This document shows positions 6,465 through 6,887 of a stretch of 6,887 nucleotides of DNA, piece after piece. The DNA lies in assembly GCF_003325755.1 (NCBI RefSeq), contig NZ_QORI02000061.1:1-6887 (forward strand), given 5' to 3'. Position 1 is the first letter of the stretch, and every line of letters starts with the position of its first letter. The notes beneath the pieces were generated by a model that searched no databases, was not told where the DNA came from, and saw nothing but the letters and a program-made list of their open reading frames with translations. The translations under genes were made by a program, and so were the position numbers. The DNA is from Pseudomonas sp. SST3. Its GTDB lineage: Bacteria; Pseudomonadota; Gammaproteobacteria; Pseudomonadales; Pseudomonadaceae.

Positions 6465-6508
6465 GAAACCAACGAAGAGCATTTGGGGGTGTGAAGCGAG
6501 GTGACAAC

Positions 6509-6862
6509 TCAGCTACCGCGATAAGTGGAGTAGCTGTAAGGCGAAATCAGCAGAGGCACGTGGTAGTGGTCTTGCTCGGCACTGATACCAAAGCGCAACA
6601 CCACCACGTCGAGGAAGGCAGGTTCAGGCAATTGCACACCGCGGGCACGGTAGTAATCACCGGCGCTGAACTGCAGTTGGTACACGCCGCTGCGGTAGTC
6701 GTCGCCTTGCAGCAGCGGCGCGTCGCAACGACCGTCTCCGTTGGTAGTGGCGGTAGCGACGAGCTCAAGCTGCGTGCCTTCGACACGGTAGAGCTCAACC
6801 TTGATTGCGCTGCCAGGGCAGCCGTGTGCAGCGTCCAAAACGTGTGTGGTCAAACGTCCCAT
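6509..6862 (-). CDS. hiuH: 5-hydroxyisourate hydrolase (transthyretin-related protein)
   Basis: This enzyme hydrolyses 5-hydroxyisourate, the product of urate oxidation, to OHCU in the pathway from urate to S-allantoin. It is complete at 117 residues, the usual length for the cytoplasmic form, and has no signal peptide. Family marks are all present: N-terminal LTTHVLDAAHGCPG with His7, Arg45 in NGDGRCDAPL, HYHVPLL with His99 and His101, and the C-terminal tetrapeptide YRGS that separates these enzymes from true transthyretins. His7, Arg45, the His near 101 and YRGS correspond to the known active site. The start ATG at 6862 matches the conserved MGRLTTHV beginning. GGAGG at 6875-6879 lies 12 bases upstream, a rather long spacing. 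It is probably the last gene of a purine catabolism operon entering from the right, and it ends at the terminator at 6439-6464. Confidence 0.97.
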   Translation of the reverse strand: MGRLTTHVLDAAHGCPGSAIKVELYRVEGTQLELVATATTNGDGRCDAPLLQGDDYRSGVYQLQFSAGDYYRARGVQLPEPAFLDVVVLRFGISAEQDHYHVPLLISPYSYSTYRGS

Positions 6863-6874
6863 GGCTTCTATGCG

Positions 6875-6879
6875 CCTCC
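6875..6879 (-). promoter_or_regulatory. Probable ribosome binding site of hiuH
   Basis: GGAGG on the - strand is 12 bases before the ATG at 6862. The spacing is long, but no in-frame start codon lies closer, and the protein N-terminus matches the family from this ATG. Confidence 0.55.
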
Positions 6880-6887
6880 GGAAGTCA

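Noticed and set aside
6360..6482. Possible signal peptide on the toxin (MLFVGFARAHCGLFFAQ...)
   Set aside because: It is translated from the hiuH terminator and leader DNA. The start at 6359 has the better context.
1..6887. tRNA or rRNA genes, CRISPR arrays, insertion sequence ends, integrase or attachment sites
   Set aside because: I looked on both strands and saw no cloverleaf, spaced direct repeats, terminal inverted repeats with target duplication, or recombinase coding region.

Overview
The window looks like chromosomal DNA from a Pseudomonas, most likely of the fluorescens group. The grounds are the G+C-rich coding bias, the residue-level style of the proteins, and the pairing of a purine permease with 5-hydroxyisourate hydrolase. 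No RNA gene, insertion sequence, CRISPR array, integrase or origin could be supported.

Layout. (1) Bases 1-381, + strand: the C-terminal end of an AzgA-type NCS2 purine nucleobase permease, entering from outside the window. (2) A perfect 8-bp hairpin with a TTCG loop and a short T tail at 398-426. (3) Bases 448-1088, + strand: a LysE/RhtB-family exporter with a strong ribosome binding site. (4) Bases 1072-6359, - strand: one very large gene for a multidomain toxin-like protein (1761 residues when reconstructed). It resembles the Pseudomonas proteins labelled 'dermonecrotic toxin domain-containing'. Its 3' end overlaps the exporter gene by 17 bases, tail to tail. (5) A Rho-independent terminator at 6439-6464 on the - strand. 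(6) Bases 6509-6862, - strand: hiuH, complete.

The permease and hiuH belong to the same pathway (purine uptake, then urate breakdown). Such genes are neighbours in Pseudomonas genomes known to me. The toxin gene therefore looks like accessory cargo placed between housekeeping catabolic genes. It has no visible secretion, chaperone or immunity partner in the window, and it is insulated from hiuH by a terminator.

Three of the four genes do not read as single frames. Five breaks occur, all between 291 and 2357. Each is explained by one extra base, and each lies in or next to an A or T run. Removing one base at each restores a full-length family member every time: the permease tail, a 212-residue exporter and a 1761-residue toxin. 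The simplest reading is homopolymer insertion error in the source read or contig. Genuine gene decay or slippage-controlled expression are less likely alternatives. The last 4.5 kb has no break.
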